A stretch of DNA of 64,000 nucleotides, taken from Epiperipatus broadwayi. Lineage: Eukaryota > Onychophora > Udeonychophora > Euonychophora > Peripatidae. Made by a program: the position numbers and the translations under genes. Where the stretch lies: contig JAQFVV010000444.1 of assembly GCA_028023455.1 (NCBI GenBank), positions 122,001 to 186,000 of the forward strand, in the 5' to 3' direction. The notes below the pieces were generated by a model. It was not told the origin of the DNA. It saw only the letters and a list, made by a program, of their open reading frames with translations, and searched no databases. Shown in pieces: positions 11,031 to 22,960 of the stretch. How positions within the stretch are numbered: position 1 is the first letter of the stretch; each line of letters begins with the position of its first letter.

Positions 11031-12930
11031 CACAATATAATGAATAAATCTTGTATAATATTTTCTTTTTTGTGAGATGAATATCACTATTTTATCTTAT
11101 GAGAATAACATTGGTCAGTATCTTACAATGTTCCCATCTTTACAAAATTGTTAAAGATTTTTGTAGTTTATAGTTGACTGCTAATAAAGATAATGGATAT
11201 AAATTGGTGAATCATATGTGGGTGGCATAATACATTGAAATTATCAGAGCTCAAAATGGGAAAAAATTCTGAAGTGGTAATCAAAAAAAACAAAAAAACT
11301 TTGAAATAAAATATAATTTTAACATCCAAAAAAATTAAAATCTTAGCAGCTTTATTAATTTTTTAATTAAACCAGATTTTTAGTTTTAGTCTTTTTAATA
11401 AAATAAAGTTCTATTGTTGATGTATATGATGCATTGTAATTCTGAACCACTTTAATCCAATTCATTTGGAGCAATAACATATCCATTATAGGCTTTAAGT
11501 GATGGAAGACAAAGTAAAATGGGTTTTTTTATTTATAATTTTTTTTAAAATTTTTAATTTGGTTTAATTATCTTATAACATGCTATAGTGAATTGATTGT
11601 TTACAAATGGTTTAATTAAAACATGTAGCACATTTATTTCCAATTGTAACATAGCTTTTATTTTAACTAATACATATTACTTTTCATTTATAAAAACTGT
11701 ATTTTTAAATTTTGAAAAAAAAAATGTGATTTTTCATTTAGTATTATAGATCCATGTTATTAATAATTTGTATATTTTCTTTACATCACACAAATTTATT
11801 TAACTTGTAAGAAATATGTTTAAGAATTTTTAATTTCTAACTTTAATTAATAAACTACTTTTTAAAACATGCATGACCTAAGTTTGAGTTTTGATAAAAT
11901 CTAAAAAAATTTTCAGGTAATTAAGGATTTTCATTGTGATTTAGAATTTTTCAGGCAGTTTACTCATAACCAACAAAACAAGTTGTTCCATTATTAATAA
12001 GTAAATGATTATCTATTTATCAGAATTAATCAGATGAATGTCAGTGCATTGACTGCAAAATAAAAATATGATTGTTACTATTTCATCAATGGTGAATGAA
12101 AAGACCGTCATCTCACCATTTATTTTTATATGTCTTAATGTTTTTGTTATAGATATGATTAATATAATAATGAACAAATACTACCTTTAAAATTTTACAG
12201 CAATTTGCACAAAAAAAGCATATCACATTAGATATTTCTAGCTATAATATGAGCAGTTTAATTTTCATTGCATCTTGAGACAGTATTCATGTTAAGTAGT
12301 TGCTTCATTAACAAATTAATTTACTGGAGCAATAAAAATCTTATAATTTAAGTATACACAAATTAAAAATATTATTACTAATTTTGTTACAAAAATAAAT
12401 ATAAATATGCTACAAGTGTTATTGGAAAAACAAAATACTATATTGTAGTTGTGAAGAATGAGTTAAAATTATAAAGAGTAGATTTACAAACATATTATTA
12501 GTAGGCATTTATATAATGAAAAAAAATCCCTCAAAAAGAAAGATCAGCTATGGTGCAATTGTTATTTAGGATTGAACACATCAATACAATCAGTAGTTTA
12601 CATGGTAGAATTATTATTTAGTGTTGAATGCTGCAGATATAAAACATTGATTCGCAAACTTTGAGTTTATGATGTACTGTTTATTGATAAATCACTAACA
12701 ATTATCAACTATATAATTTATCTCATGTCAAGAGTAGCCTCCAATATGGTAGCCGCAATATTTTTGGTGCAAAATTCGTAATATTTGCCAAAAAAATAAT
12801 GTGAAGATTGATTTGATGCTAAATATAAGCCAAATTTCATTTCAATAATATCAAGTGATTAAGTATTACTTTAATACTATAAAACTGCTATATAGTTGCT
12901 TTTGAATATATAATGTATACATAAGCAATG
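11031..12930. other. AT-rich stretch, nothing recognised
   Basis: No gene, RNA or structured repeat was identified over 1.9 kb. Confidence 0.5.
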
Positions 12931-13626
12931 TATAGGTATTAATATTGATAAAAAAATCAAGTCATATGACCTAATTTTAATAAAGCTCCTATTTACAAAT
13001 GTTATATATAGAGTAAGTTAAAAACAAACTCTTATGAAGCTTCAAAAATACCCTCAACCTCAGACCGCGGTTTCTGCCTCTAGCGTCACCAGTGAGGTGC
13101 TAGGGAATAAAAATACTAGAACTAGTCCAGCATTTTATCAATGCCTAACTATTGAGAAGAAAATTTGAAACTTTCAGACATTTAAATGTCCAAAAATCCA
13201 GCTATCTAACTCAAATAGCCGTATGTGACTGAACTCTATATATAACATTTGTAAATAGGAGCTTTATTAAAATTAGGTCATATGACTTGATTTTTTTATC
13301 AATTTAATTTTAGTTTTTTGCTACTAATGCTTTGGCGATTTTATATTGCTAGAGCTATTAATATATGGTGTATCTGAACTTAGTTCAGTCACATACGGCT
13401 ATTTGAGTTAGATAGCTGGATTTTTGGACATTTAAATGTCTGAAAGTTTCAGATTTTCTTCTCAATAGTTAGGCATTGATAAAATGCTGGACTAGTTCTA
13501 GTATTTTTATTCCCTAGCACCTCACTGATGACGCTAGAGGCAGAAACCGTGGTCTGAGGTTGAGGGTATTTTTGAAGCTTCATAAGAGTTTGTTTTTAAC
13601 TTACTCTATATATAGGTATTAATATT
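12931..13626. repeat. Composite young inverted repeat, order A-B-A'-S-B'
   Basis: A 16-bp direct repeat TATAGGTATTAATATT flanks the structure (12931-12946 and 13611-13626), like a target duplication. Inside: A (12947-13010, 64 bp), B (13011-13236), A' (13237-13300, exact reverse complement of A), spacer S (13301-13381), B' (13382-13606, reverse complement of B with about three mismatches seen by eye). Because A pairs with A' and B with B', the pairings interleave (pseudoknot-like topology) instead of nesting as in a simple fold-back. There is no ORF. The near-identity shows very recent formation, by transposition of a non-autonomous element plus a template switch, or by two nested events. Confidence 0.85.
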
Positions 13627-14340
13627 TTATTTTTATAGATGTGAAAATTTAATTGTCTTCTATTAGCTCATTAGTTAACTTAAATATAATTCTATATAAC
13701 AACCCAATCCTGAATTGTAACCTATAGCAATACAAGATTCACATGTATGGTTTCAGGAGAATTCCTTTCATAATTTGTATCAAGCTTCAATACTTATTAA
13801 TCACATTTCATTATTAATTAATACTTTACTATAATATACATATATTTATTTTAAAAAAAAACAATTTCTTATATAAAATTCCTATTTTGTCTTTGGTCTA
13901 AATGACTGATGGCTTTGACAAATTACTTTTTTTTATTAGTTGATTTAAGAAATTGCAAAAACAAAAAATTTGGCTGTGTCAAAAAAAAAAACTTAATAAA
14001 TAACTATACCTAAGTAAACTGTAATTTATCTTATAAGAATTTTATGCAAAGAAAATAATTACACTCTTTTTATTCAATAATACATAATTTTTATTATGAA
14101 GCATATTTTATGCCAAAGAAATAATTCTGCTATTAAAAAAACCACTCGGGGGGTGGGGTGGTGGTGTCAATAAATGTGCTTTTAACTACAGTACATAACT
14201 GAATAATCATAATTACCCCAAATTCAGAACTTAACTAGACCAGCCAAGAAAATAAACTCTTAAATACTACCAATGGCTTCACTGCTACAAGCAGACTTCT
14301 CAGGTGTAAAGAACTAGAAAGTAATAACATATTTATGCAA
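13627..14340. other. AT-rich stretch with a G-rich patch
   Basis: CGGGGGGTGGGGTGGTGGTG lies at about 14147-14166. Parts (TTTATGCAAAGAAAATAAT, GCTTTTAACTACAGTACATAACTGAATA) resemble segments at 33830-34095, so this is probably a diverged dispersed repeat. No coding signal was found. Confidence 0.4.
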
Positions 14341-14356
14341 AAAAAAAAAACCCACA

Positions 14357-15736
14357 ATTCCACTTACTTCCCATATACTCTTAATATTAAAAGAACTTTT
14401 AAATAAGTTAATTGCTTCAGAATCATAAAATTTTAATAATAAAGATTCTTTAATTTTTTTTTTTAAATTTCATTTCTCTCAAAGAAGACACTTTAGCTTC
14501 ATCAAAATTAATAGTGTGGCCTGTATCTTTTTCATGGATATATAAAGCAGAACTAGGATATTTATTTCTAACTCTACTTCTATGCATCTTTATTCTTTTA
14601 TTTAAGCTCAAACTATTCTGCCATATATATATTTTCTTACAAAAACAAGGGATAACATTTCCTTTGTATTATTTAGTAAATTATTCAAAATAATATCCAT
14701 TTTCCAAGCAATTTTTTTATTTTCAAAAAATTACTATTTTTACATACAATTTTATAAGAAGACAATTTAAATGGCAAAGAAATAAAATCATATTTTTCTC
14801 TATCCTCTACATCATTACAAATATTACTATTAAATAAAATACTTTTAACAAATTTATAAGAGTAGCCAACACTCAAATAGTCTTTTTGAAACAAAGCTAC
14901 CCCATCAGAATTATTTAATCTCTTATTTCTATAACAATCATTTCTTAAAGCAGCTACTTTATGAGATATAGATTTATAGCTATCAGGTTTAATTATAGAC
15001 CTTAACTCTTCACTCTTAACATAATGACTACATATCAAACAATTATTCTTTACATTTCTAATCACCAATAGATCTAAAAAAATTAATTTAACAAAATCTA
15101 ATCCCCCCCTCTTCTACTACATATTTTATAGAAGGATTAAAACTCATTTACCAACTCTTTCAATTTATCATATTTTTTTTTTCATCCACATATATAACAA
15201 ATAACTTTGAATATAAACAATTCTTATTAATAATTTTCTCTTCCAAATAATTAATATAAACTGAACAAATTAAAGAGAAATGATATAACCTATTATCTAC
15301 TCTTTCTTAATCTTGTAAAACTTACCATTATAAGTAAAATACATAGAATCCTCCAATAACAAAAACAAGTCTTTAATAACTTTAATTTTATACCTTGACA
15401 AAGATTCATGTTTAACCAACACAGACATAAGAACATCAATACTGCTTAATCTATTAACAGATGGATACATAGTTTCAATATCCAAACTACCAAATACCCA
15501 ATTACTTTCCATTTAAAAATTATTAATCTTATCAAAAATGTTAAAAGAAGAAGAAACTGTGTAATGACCAAAATCAACAAATTGTTTTAAAAAATTATTC
15601 AAGAACCTAAAAATACCCTCTACAATAATACCTGTAAAATCAAAAATGAATCTTAAAGGAAAACCAACCATCTTTGTGAATCTTAATATTCATAAACAAT
15701 AGCTGATACGAAGTCATTAGGATCACATTTTAAATA
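14357..15736 (-). pseudogene. PLE1 reverse transcriptase core and GIY-YIG region
   Basis: Going downward on the minus strand: SLDIETMYPSVNR (within 15512-15297) is the RT motif A of Penelope-like enzymes. A KVAALRNDCYRNKR segment (within 15068-14685) matches the region after the palm, where a conserved S-H-K precedes the linker. Then SLPFKLSSYKIV leads into the endonuclease. Near 14600-14480 the frame reads HRSRVRNKYPSSALYIHEKD and TGHTINFDEAK, the typical C-terminal half of the GIY-YIG domain. No YxDD motif could be placed with confidence, and many stops separate the blocks. Confidence 0.7.
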
Positions 15737-16173
15737 ATCTACTCCAGGGGTCGGCAAGCTATGGCACCCGTGCCATGCTTGGCATGTCAACGATTATCAA
15801 TGGCACTCGGAATAAATTGAAATAGTAAAAAAAAAATATTTTAATTACAGCATTCTTTTTTTTTTTTTACATTCAACATTAAATTTATGATTAAATCATT
15901 ATTTATCAGGAAATAATACACTTGATTTCATTTAAAAGATATTATTGTTTGCAAGCGAAATAAATTCTACATATTCACATTTTACTTTCGATAATATTAA
16001 AAAATGAGATCGTAATCCAAATAAAAAGCTTATTACGTTATCACTTCTAGAAAGCTATTTTGGTAGTTGAATGATAAATAGTCGATGCTCATTGGTGGTA
16101 CTTTTTTAAAAAAAAAGATTCTTGTGGCATACTGTCTAAGAGATTCCTAAAATATCCCACAAAAGACAAAAAT

Positions 16174-17975
16174 GTGATATTCACTCTTTTCAAGACTCTT
16201 GGACAAATGAATATGAATTTGTACAGCAAAAAGATTGTGCTGTGTGTATATTATGCTGTGAAAGTATTGTATGTTGTACCTCAAGTGTACAAAGACATTA
16301 TCAAACTAAACATGTGTTTATGTTTAAAAACTCAGATAAGAAAAGTGAAGCTATAAAAAGAACTGTTTCTGCCTTTAAGAAACAAACTACTTATTTTAGT
16401 AAAATAATTGGAACCTAAAATAAAGCCATTGTGTGTGCTCATTGTGTGGCTTCAAAAGGCAACCTTTCACAGATGGACTATTCATCAAAGAAATGTTTTT
16501 GAAAAGAACTAAAATCTTATTCAGTGATCTACCAAATAAACAAATGATACTGTCTCGAATTCAAGAAATACCAGCTTCTGCAAGATCAGTTCAAAGAAAA
16601 ATAACTGATATGGCAGAAGATATAACAACAAAAGAGAAAAACAGTTTACAACAAGCTGTTGCATTTAGCGTTGCTGTTAATGAAAGCATGGATGTAAATG
16701 ATGTGGTGTGTCTAGCAATAGTTGCATGATATTGTGACAACAATCATACTTATGAAGAATTGTGTTACTGGATTCCTCTTACTGGTACAACAAAGGGACA
16801 TGATATTTTCACTGCATTTTTCAATTATTTTGAAAATCAGAAAATTAACATAAATAAAATATTTAGTGTTACTACTGATGCCAGCCATGCAATGGTCAGA
16901 AAGGAAAAGAGATTTGTTAAACTTCTTGAAAATCATATTAAACATTGAATATTGAGTTTCCACTGCATTATACACCAGGAAAATTTAGTTGCAAAAATCT
17001 CATCACAATGCTTGAATTCTGTAATGGACACTGTCATTAAAATAATTAATTTCATAGTTTCTCATTCTTCATTAACACATAGGCAATTTAAATCCCTTTT
17101 GCAAGAAATGTATAGTGCATGTATAGACCTCCCTCTATATAGCAATGTTCATTGGAGATAATATGTTGAACAGGTTTGTATCGTGTCTGAAAGAAATCAA
17201 GATGTTTCTTGATGAAAAAGAATAACATTATCTGGAAATAAATGATGAAGTCTGGTTTTGCAAATTGATGTTTCTGACTGATATAACTCAACACCTGAAT
17301 GAGTTACACTTGCATTTGCAAGGGAAGGGTCAAACAGTACTAGAACCTTTTGAATATTGGATAAGGTTTTGTATCAAAATTAGATATTACCACTAGCACC
17401 TACAAGTAATTTCCAAATGTAAAGACACATGCAAATCAATTTAACATTAACAAAGATAAACTTCAAAGATACATTGAAGCTCTCAGATAAGAATTTTCCA
17501 AATGATGTGAAGACTTCCAAATACACACATCCATATTTTCTTTCCTCATCAAACCTGACTTAATTGATTTAAAGATGACTCCATTTGATTTATCTCTTTT
17601 TGAATGAATGGATATTGATAGTTTTGAAATGGAATTAATCGAATTAATGTCAGCAGAATTGTGGAAAACTACATTTGTAGAATTGCAGAAAACTCTTGAA
17701 GGGAACTGTCTAAAAAAGTCGGCTGTCATTCTCAGTTGTTGGATATTATTAAATGAAAGACTTAATTCTTTGAAAAAAAAATTGCTTGTGCTCTACTTTT
17801 GGCATTTGGTTCAACTTACTTATGTGAACAAATTTTCTCACATATGAAAAATATTTTGAATTCACAAAGAATTTGCCTAATACCTGAACATTCAGAAGCA
17901 TGCGTGAAACTAAACAATTGCACACCTGACATTGAGAAATTGAGAAAGGAGGTACAAGGGCAAGATTCACATTAA
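16174..17975 (+). pseudogene. hAT transposase (GTF2IRD2/ZBED-like), degraded
   Basis: Domains in order, across shifting frames: a BED-type zinc finger CAVCILCCESIV...SVQRHYQTKH (about 16240-16310); PFTDGLFIKEMFL (16451-16500), matching a conserved region of this family; NESMDVNDVVCLAI (about 16681-16722), where the catalytic Asp of the usual DES(T)D reads Asn; VTTDASHAM (about 16867-16893) with the second Asp intact; HCIIHQENL (about 16955-16982); NVHWR (about 17145-17160); and the C-terminal dimerisation segment FGSTYLCEQIFSHMK (about 17800-17850). At least seven stops or frame changes separate these, so it is inactive. The family includes sequences domesticated in vertebrate GTF2IRD2. Confidence 0.9.
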
Positions 17976-18183
17976 TTTATTTTAATAATAAAAAATGGCT
18001 AATCATATTAGAATTCATAATATTTTTTTAAAATTTAAATTATACATTTTGTATAGGTAAAAAGTTGTAATTTATAATTTGTAATATAATTTTTAATAAG
18101 CATGTTAAAAATTACAATTTTTTAGAAAACATACTTTTCACATGATTCTAAGTATTTTAAAATATTGAATGACCAATAATATA

Positions 18184-18285
18184 AGATCCAGTTATAATGG
18201 ACTTCAAAAGTATATATTATATAGTAGTATATATTATATACTATAATATTATATATAACTTTGAAGCCCATTATAACTGAACCAA
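18184..18285. repeat. Inverted repeat inside the hAT 3' region
   Basis: CAGTTATAATGGACTTCAAA pairs with TTTGAAGCCCATTATAACTG across a TA-rich loop. The stem is about 20 bp plus AT pairing. It may be a small inserted MITE or a local fold-back; it is not needed by the hAT. Confidence 0.6.
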
Positions 18286-18396
18286 TTTTGATAGTATATA
18301 ATATAAGATTGGTAAAATCATGTCGGCACGCGGAATAACATTGTAACATAGGTTTGGCACCACACTACTAAAAGGTTGCTGACCTCTGATCTACTC

Positions 18397-19345
18397 TATT
18401 AAAAAAATTTGAAATTTACCATTTTTTTCATAATATTTATTAACTTTCTTTTAATCACATTTCCAGGATCTTTTTCTAAAAACATATTAATTTTTTTATT
18501 CATTTTCTCCCTAAACTCATTTCCTTTCATAATGATAAACTGGCCAGTTTGTTTTCACAAGAAATGATCACAACATTAGCAATTAACATATCCTTAAAAT
18601 GTCTAACCTCAGCAGGATTAACAAAAAATGTTCTTCCCTTTTTAAGCTTTTATTTAAAACTAATTGAATGTCTTTCTGCTCATCACTCAAATTACTAGAT
18701 TCAATAAACGAATATGTATCAAAAATGATATTTTTTTAATTAAAAGGAACAAAATTGTGACATTTACCAAGAATATCTAACTCTCTATCATTTAACTTAA
18801 TATCAAAAAAAATTAACAACTTTATTAATAGAAACATTACCCTCAAATATCCTATCACTATAATAAACTTTATTCATTTTTCCAAACAACCATTTTAATT
18901 TTCTTTCAGACTCCCTACAATAGAAATTTGACCTATTTATTCTAAACTACCTTATGAAAAAATTTAAAAACGAATAATTAAAATCTTTCCTCTTACCTAA
19001 ACAATACATATTCTTTTTATATTCATAAATAAATTTATAAAATTTAATAAAATTTTCTTTCCAAAAACCATTCAAAATATACTTTTGTAAATTCAAAATT
19101 AAATTCCTATTTTTAAACAACTTTCCATTCTTCTTAAAAATAATAATACAACTCCTAAAAAAACATTAAATTCTCTACATTTTTAAAGAAAATAAATCTG
19201 CCATCTTAAAGATTCTATTCTATCACTCAATCTCGATCACTTTTTAATCCTCCTAATATCATTCAGTGGAAAATTATTAAAAACTAAACCCCACAAATCC
19301 ATAATAAACAACAACTACAAATAACAAATACACATTTAAATTAAC
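18397..19345 (-). pseudogene. PLE1 N-terminal region
   Basis: On the minus strand, ELDILGKCHNFVP (about 18800-18760) matches the N-terminal motif of Penelope-like proteins, and K-x-N-KL...FIIMKGNEFREKMNKKI (about 18560-18490) occupies the position of the K-A-D-K-G motif with following residues. The frame is heavily interrupted. It continues in 14357-15736 beyond the hAT. The segment nearest 19345 has no motif and may be 5' untranslated. Confidence 0.55.
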
Positions 19346-19755
19346 AAAAAAAAAACCCACATCAAAGCATACACAATTTTTATTATTATTGTTGTTGTTG
19401 TCATTGTTATTATTATTATTATGATGATGATGGCAATGATGATGATGATGTTTCAATAAGGAACTTTATTGTGCCAAAGTAATTTTACATATATTTGGGT
19501 TACATGTGTATTTTGTTTTGATACATTTTTTTACATCTGTTTATATTTAGATATAGTTCTTCATTTGTACAAGTTCTAACATCTTTCTGATATAGTTTAT
19601 TAGTTTTTTTGCAGTCCTTTGTTATTTCCTATGAATCAGATTTACAATTAGTTTAGGACTGTTAGAATTCCACCTATTTGCATGATTTACCTCAGCATTT
19701 TTGGGTCTGTGATAAGATTCCATTGATTATACAAAGATTACGTTAATTGTTATGA

Positions 19756-20052
19756 TCATATTGCTATTAATAAATGAGAATCCATAAATGTTATTTGAAA
19801 TGAAGTAAATGGGCTGTTTGGGACAATGAGAAGTCTGGTGCCTCCTGAGGTAGATGATGAGTCTCTGGAGCATAGACAGAATCCCTCTTTTTGTAGATAC
19901 TTTATTGGGTCAGTTTGGGATCTAATATACATTTTTGTTTTGATTAATCCAAGTATTTGAGGTTGTATGATTTTTAACCATTGCTTTAGTTGATACATTT
20001 TGTTAATTGAATTTAGTTTTCTTACATTGAGTGCAGTTATCTTGACTCTCAT
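19756..20052 (-). pseudogene. LINE ORF2 endonuclease N-terminus
   Basis: The 98-residue frame begins MRVKITALNVRKLNSINK, the usual opening of LINE endonucleases (strand beta-1 with the metal-binding Asn followed by a G/K-L-N-S segment). It continues with a P-Q-ILGLIKTKM stretch where the family normally has a catalytic Glu (here Lys) and S-SGGTRLLIV (G-G-x-x-hydrophobic). It ends after about 98 residues, so most of the nuclease and all of the RT are missing. Confidence 0.65.
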
Positions 20053-20244
20053 ACACTTTAATTAAATTGGAGATAGTTGTTGTGTGGGATGGTATGTTAT
20101 TTGTGGTATTTCTTGATTACAATCATAGTATGGCTCTATATCTTCTATGACCGGATCAAAAATTCTATTGAGATAATTTGTGTCATCTTCTTAGTTTAAC
20201 TCTTCTGTTCTGGCTTTCTTTAATTGTTTCTTTTTCTTTTGTGG

Positions 20245-21172
20245 CTAGCCTGGATGTCTTCTTGCTTGAGACATTGATGCTTCTATGTGGATGAGACACA
20301 CATTGTTTGTCTCTTTTGTTTGTGTTGATATTTTTTTTGATGCTGTAGTTGGGTGTTCGGGTTTGGTATGTTTCTTTCCACTGTTTGTAGTGTTGGTGTG
20401 TGCTTGTGGTTTATCATTGTTTTTGTCCCTCATATTGTTTGTTTTCTCAGGCATTTGCTGTGGGTGGTTTGTTGCCATTTTAATTATTCTTGTATTATTT
20501 GTTTGATTTTTGATTGTTTCTTTGATTTGTGTATCTAGTATTTTCATGTCCATGTTTGTAGTTTCTGCATGTAGGATTTCTAGTTGATGATGCCACCTGA
20601 TTTTAATGTTTTTATTTAAGTCTTGGTTATTCTGGTATAGATTACTTGTTTGTTCTTGCAAGGGCTGAATATTTTTGCCATTTGCTGTTTTATGTATCCT
20701 GGTTTAGATTGCATTGTATTTCCAAATGTCCATGCTATTTACAAGGGTAGCATTGTGGTCTCAGCCCTCTTATATAAAGGTTAAGCATGGCTTCTTGATC
20801 TATGATTTGTGTGGGTATGTCTTCAGGGTTTACATTGCTATTTATCTTTACCTTAAACTCAAAGTTGTTACTGTATATGGATATTGGTGTTTTTTAATAT
20901 ATAGGATTAAAATCCACCATACCTTGCCAAATGGTTTCATCATTTGTTAAAAGCTTCATATTGTATCCAAAATATGCACCAGTGATATAGTTTTTTGTGT
21001 CTTTGTCTACCACCATCACTGCATAATTTCTTAGTGTTTTAATTTGAGTTTGGAAATGGGTACTTTGGTGCTCATCAAAGAACTCTATCATTATGTATCT
21101 TGAGTTGGGGTATTCTCCTATTTGTCTCACTGTATCCCACATTGTGTAAGCTGTTAGGTTCTCATATAGCAA
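20245..21172 (-). pseudogene. LINE ORF1-like protein, broken
   Basis: Two reading segments are seen: 21172-20894 with YIMIEFFDEHQSTHF and NYITGAYFGYNMKL, having the alternating hydrophobic pattern of a small alpha/beta nucleic-acid binding domain, and 20661-20245, rich in N, Q, K and T (low complexity). The position directly upstream of an endonuclease start is that of LINE ORF1, which coats the element RNA. No zinc-knuckle motif is seen. Assignment rests mainly on context. Confidence 0.45.
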
Positions 21173-21753
21173 TGCTCCTGGAAATTTGTATAGGATGAAG
21201 TTTTTATTGGTGATCGATAAAACAATTGATTTATTTGAATTTTTTTTTAAAAAGAATTAAGTAATTTTTTAGATATTGTGTTATCAAAATTGTCATTTAC
21301 TTTCTGTATCTTTTCGTGCTCCATTTTGTGAGGGGGGGGATCTTGTTCTTCAATGTTTTTAATATTAAGATTATTAATAACTTTTGTTCTACTTTTCTAA
21401 ATCTAGTTGTTTGTATTCAATTTGCATTATATTCTGTGCCTATTGTTTTGGCATTGAGTTTGGTAGCATTGGCATAGGTTTTTGCTACATTGTGAATTTT
21501 TGATTTTATGTTAACTGTTTGTTATCTGTTTGTATGGCCACCATGTTTTAATTTTAAAACCTATTTGTTTTTTGATGCATTGTTTCTACTTATTATGTAT
21601 TATGAATTAATACTCACTTCTATATTTTGGGTCTTGATTCTAGTTTTGTTTTATTGCCACTTTTGTTGCATATCTTGAAGGTATTTGTTAATTTTTTTCT
21701 GTTTTAAATTAGATGCTTGAACTGAGACTTGTTAGTAATTGCAGATCAGGACC

Positions 21754-22048
<295 letters not shown>

Positions 22049-22050
22049 AA

Positions 22051-22518
22051 CATTCATATCAGCTTTTTCAAACCAAATTGTGCAAACGTTTTTTGCGAGT
22101 GTTAAATAATAAATGAATAACCTCTGACCCATACAAGATATAGAATTTATGCAGCAATAAAAGGAATCCTCTTATTACTACGACTCAAATATTTATATAT
22201 GAGCAAATCTGAAGTACTGGCACAGAAGGTGTGACTATAGAACAGTCATTTTGAATTACTATATATAACTTATGAATGAATGACGCCGATGAAATTTACT
22301 AGAATTTACTGAACATCATTCCAACTGAAATTAATCATATATATAAATCAGTACTTCAGATTTGCTCATATATAAATATTTGAGTCGTAGTAATAAGAGG
22401 ATTCCTTTTATTGCTGCATAAATTCTATATCTTGTATGGGTCAGAGGTTATTCATTTATTATTTAACACTCGCAAAAAGCGTTTGCACAATTTGGTTTGA
22501 AAAAGCCGATATGAATGT
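22051..22518. repeat. Palindrome built from repeat family X
   Basis: The left arm 22051-22222 (containing TTTTGCGAGTGTTAAATAAT and ATATATGAGCAAATCTGAAG) is complemented by 22346-22518. The loop 22223-22345 holds the rest of a family X unit (AACAGTCATTTTGAATTACT). A forward copy of the 4738/5071 repeat is thus followed head-to-head by an inverted partial copy. (ATT)n tracts lie on both sides. Confidence 0.85.
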
Positions 22519-22559
22519 GATTACAATTGTATACAGACGCTATAAAAAATAAATGCTGA

Positions 22560-22660
22560 TTTATTATTATTATTATTATTATTATTGTCGTTGTTGTTGT
22601 TGTTGGTGGTGGTGGTGTTGTTGTTATTGTTGTTGTTGTTTTGTTATTATTATTATTTAA
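22560..22660. repeat. Compound trinucleotide repeat (ATT/GTT/GGT)
   Basis: ATT, then GTT, GGT, GTT and ATT units follow one another. This looks like one microsatellite that has acquired variant units. Confidence 0.9.
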
Positions 22661-22744
22661 CTTTATATTTTTTTTTAAAACCAACAAATAAACATATACC
22701 CTTCCAACAACACTCATGCAATGAAACCAACATACATAAATAAA

Positions 22745-22960
22745 TACAAATATATAAAAATAACTGAATAAGTATAGTATTTAAATTGTAAAGAAAATGT
22801 GATTACAATATATAAATTTATGTTTGAGATGTGATATTTAGTGGGGGGGGGGGAGTAACTGCTATAGTACTGTATTTACATTTAGTTTTAGTTGGCATGT
22901 AATTGAATAAATCTAGTTTGATATTGCATAGTTCAGATTAATTCTGCCATTAATAGTTCA
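22745..22960. repeat. Dispersed repeat family W, copy 1
   Basis: AACTGAATAAGTATAGTATT through GCATAGTTCAGA is matched at 34085-34265 (AAAATGTGATTACAATA, TTACATTTAGTTTT and CACATAGTTCA are shared). This copy contains an 11-13 base G run at about 22842-22853. Class unknown, no ORF. Confidence 0.6.

Larger units (their letters stand above)
15745..18388 (+). mobile_element. hAT DNA transposon (Charlie/GTF2IRD2-like) with perfect 8-bp TSD
   Basis: The element starts CAGGGGTCGGCAAGC and ends with the complement of CAGAGGTCAGCAACC (terminal inverted repeats, 12 of 15 matching). It is flanked by identical ATCTACTC at 15737-15744 and 18389-18396, the 8-bp target duplication expected of hAT transposases. 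A subterminal GGCACTCGGAATAA at 15803-15816 recurs as GGCACGCGGAATAA at 18325-18338, a plausible transposase-binding repeat. The 2644-bp interior carries a decayed transposase. It sits inside PLE1 and so is younger than PLE1. Confidence 0.95.
14341..19361 (-). mobile_element. Penelope-like element PLE1, split by a hAT insertion
   Basis: Minus-strand retroelement with reverse transcriptase and GIY-YIG endonuclease segments, present on both sides of a hAT transposon (15745-18388). A shared AAAAAAAAAACCCACA occurs at 14341-14356 and 19346-19361 and may be the target duplication; if so the element proper is 14357-19345, about 2.3 kb without the hAT. Both coding parts are full of stops and frame changes. 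Penelope-like elements copy RNA into DNA and usually carry this C-terminal endonuclease. Confidence 0.75.
19378..21712 (-). mobile_element. Two-ORF LINE lacking its reverse transcriptase
   Basis: Minus-strand order: ORF1-like segments (21172-20245), start of ORF2 with an endonuclease N-terminus (20052-19756), then about 300 bp with no RT motifs, ending near AATAAAGTTCC (complement of 19456-19468) and a CATCAT/AATAAT trinucleotide tail (19378-19452). The jump from endonuclease to 3' end means the RT has been deleted. Only the 5' part and the 3' tail remain. It may belong to an L1/Tx1- or jockey-type clade, which was not resolved. Confidence 0.6.

Noticed and set aside
20285-20538. Hydrophobic membrane-protein-like ORFs on the plus strand
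   Set aside because: They are antisense shadows of the low-complexity LINE ORF1 on the minus strand.
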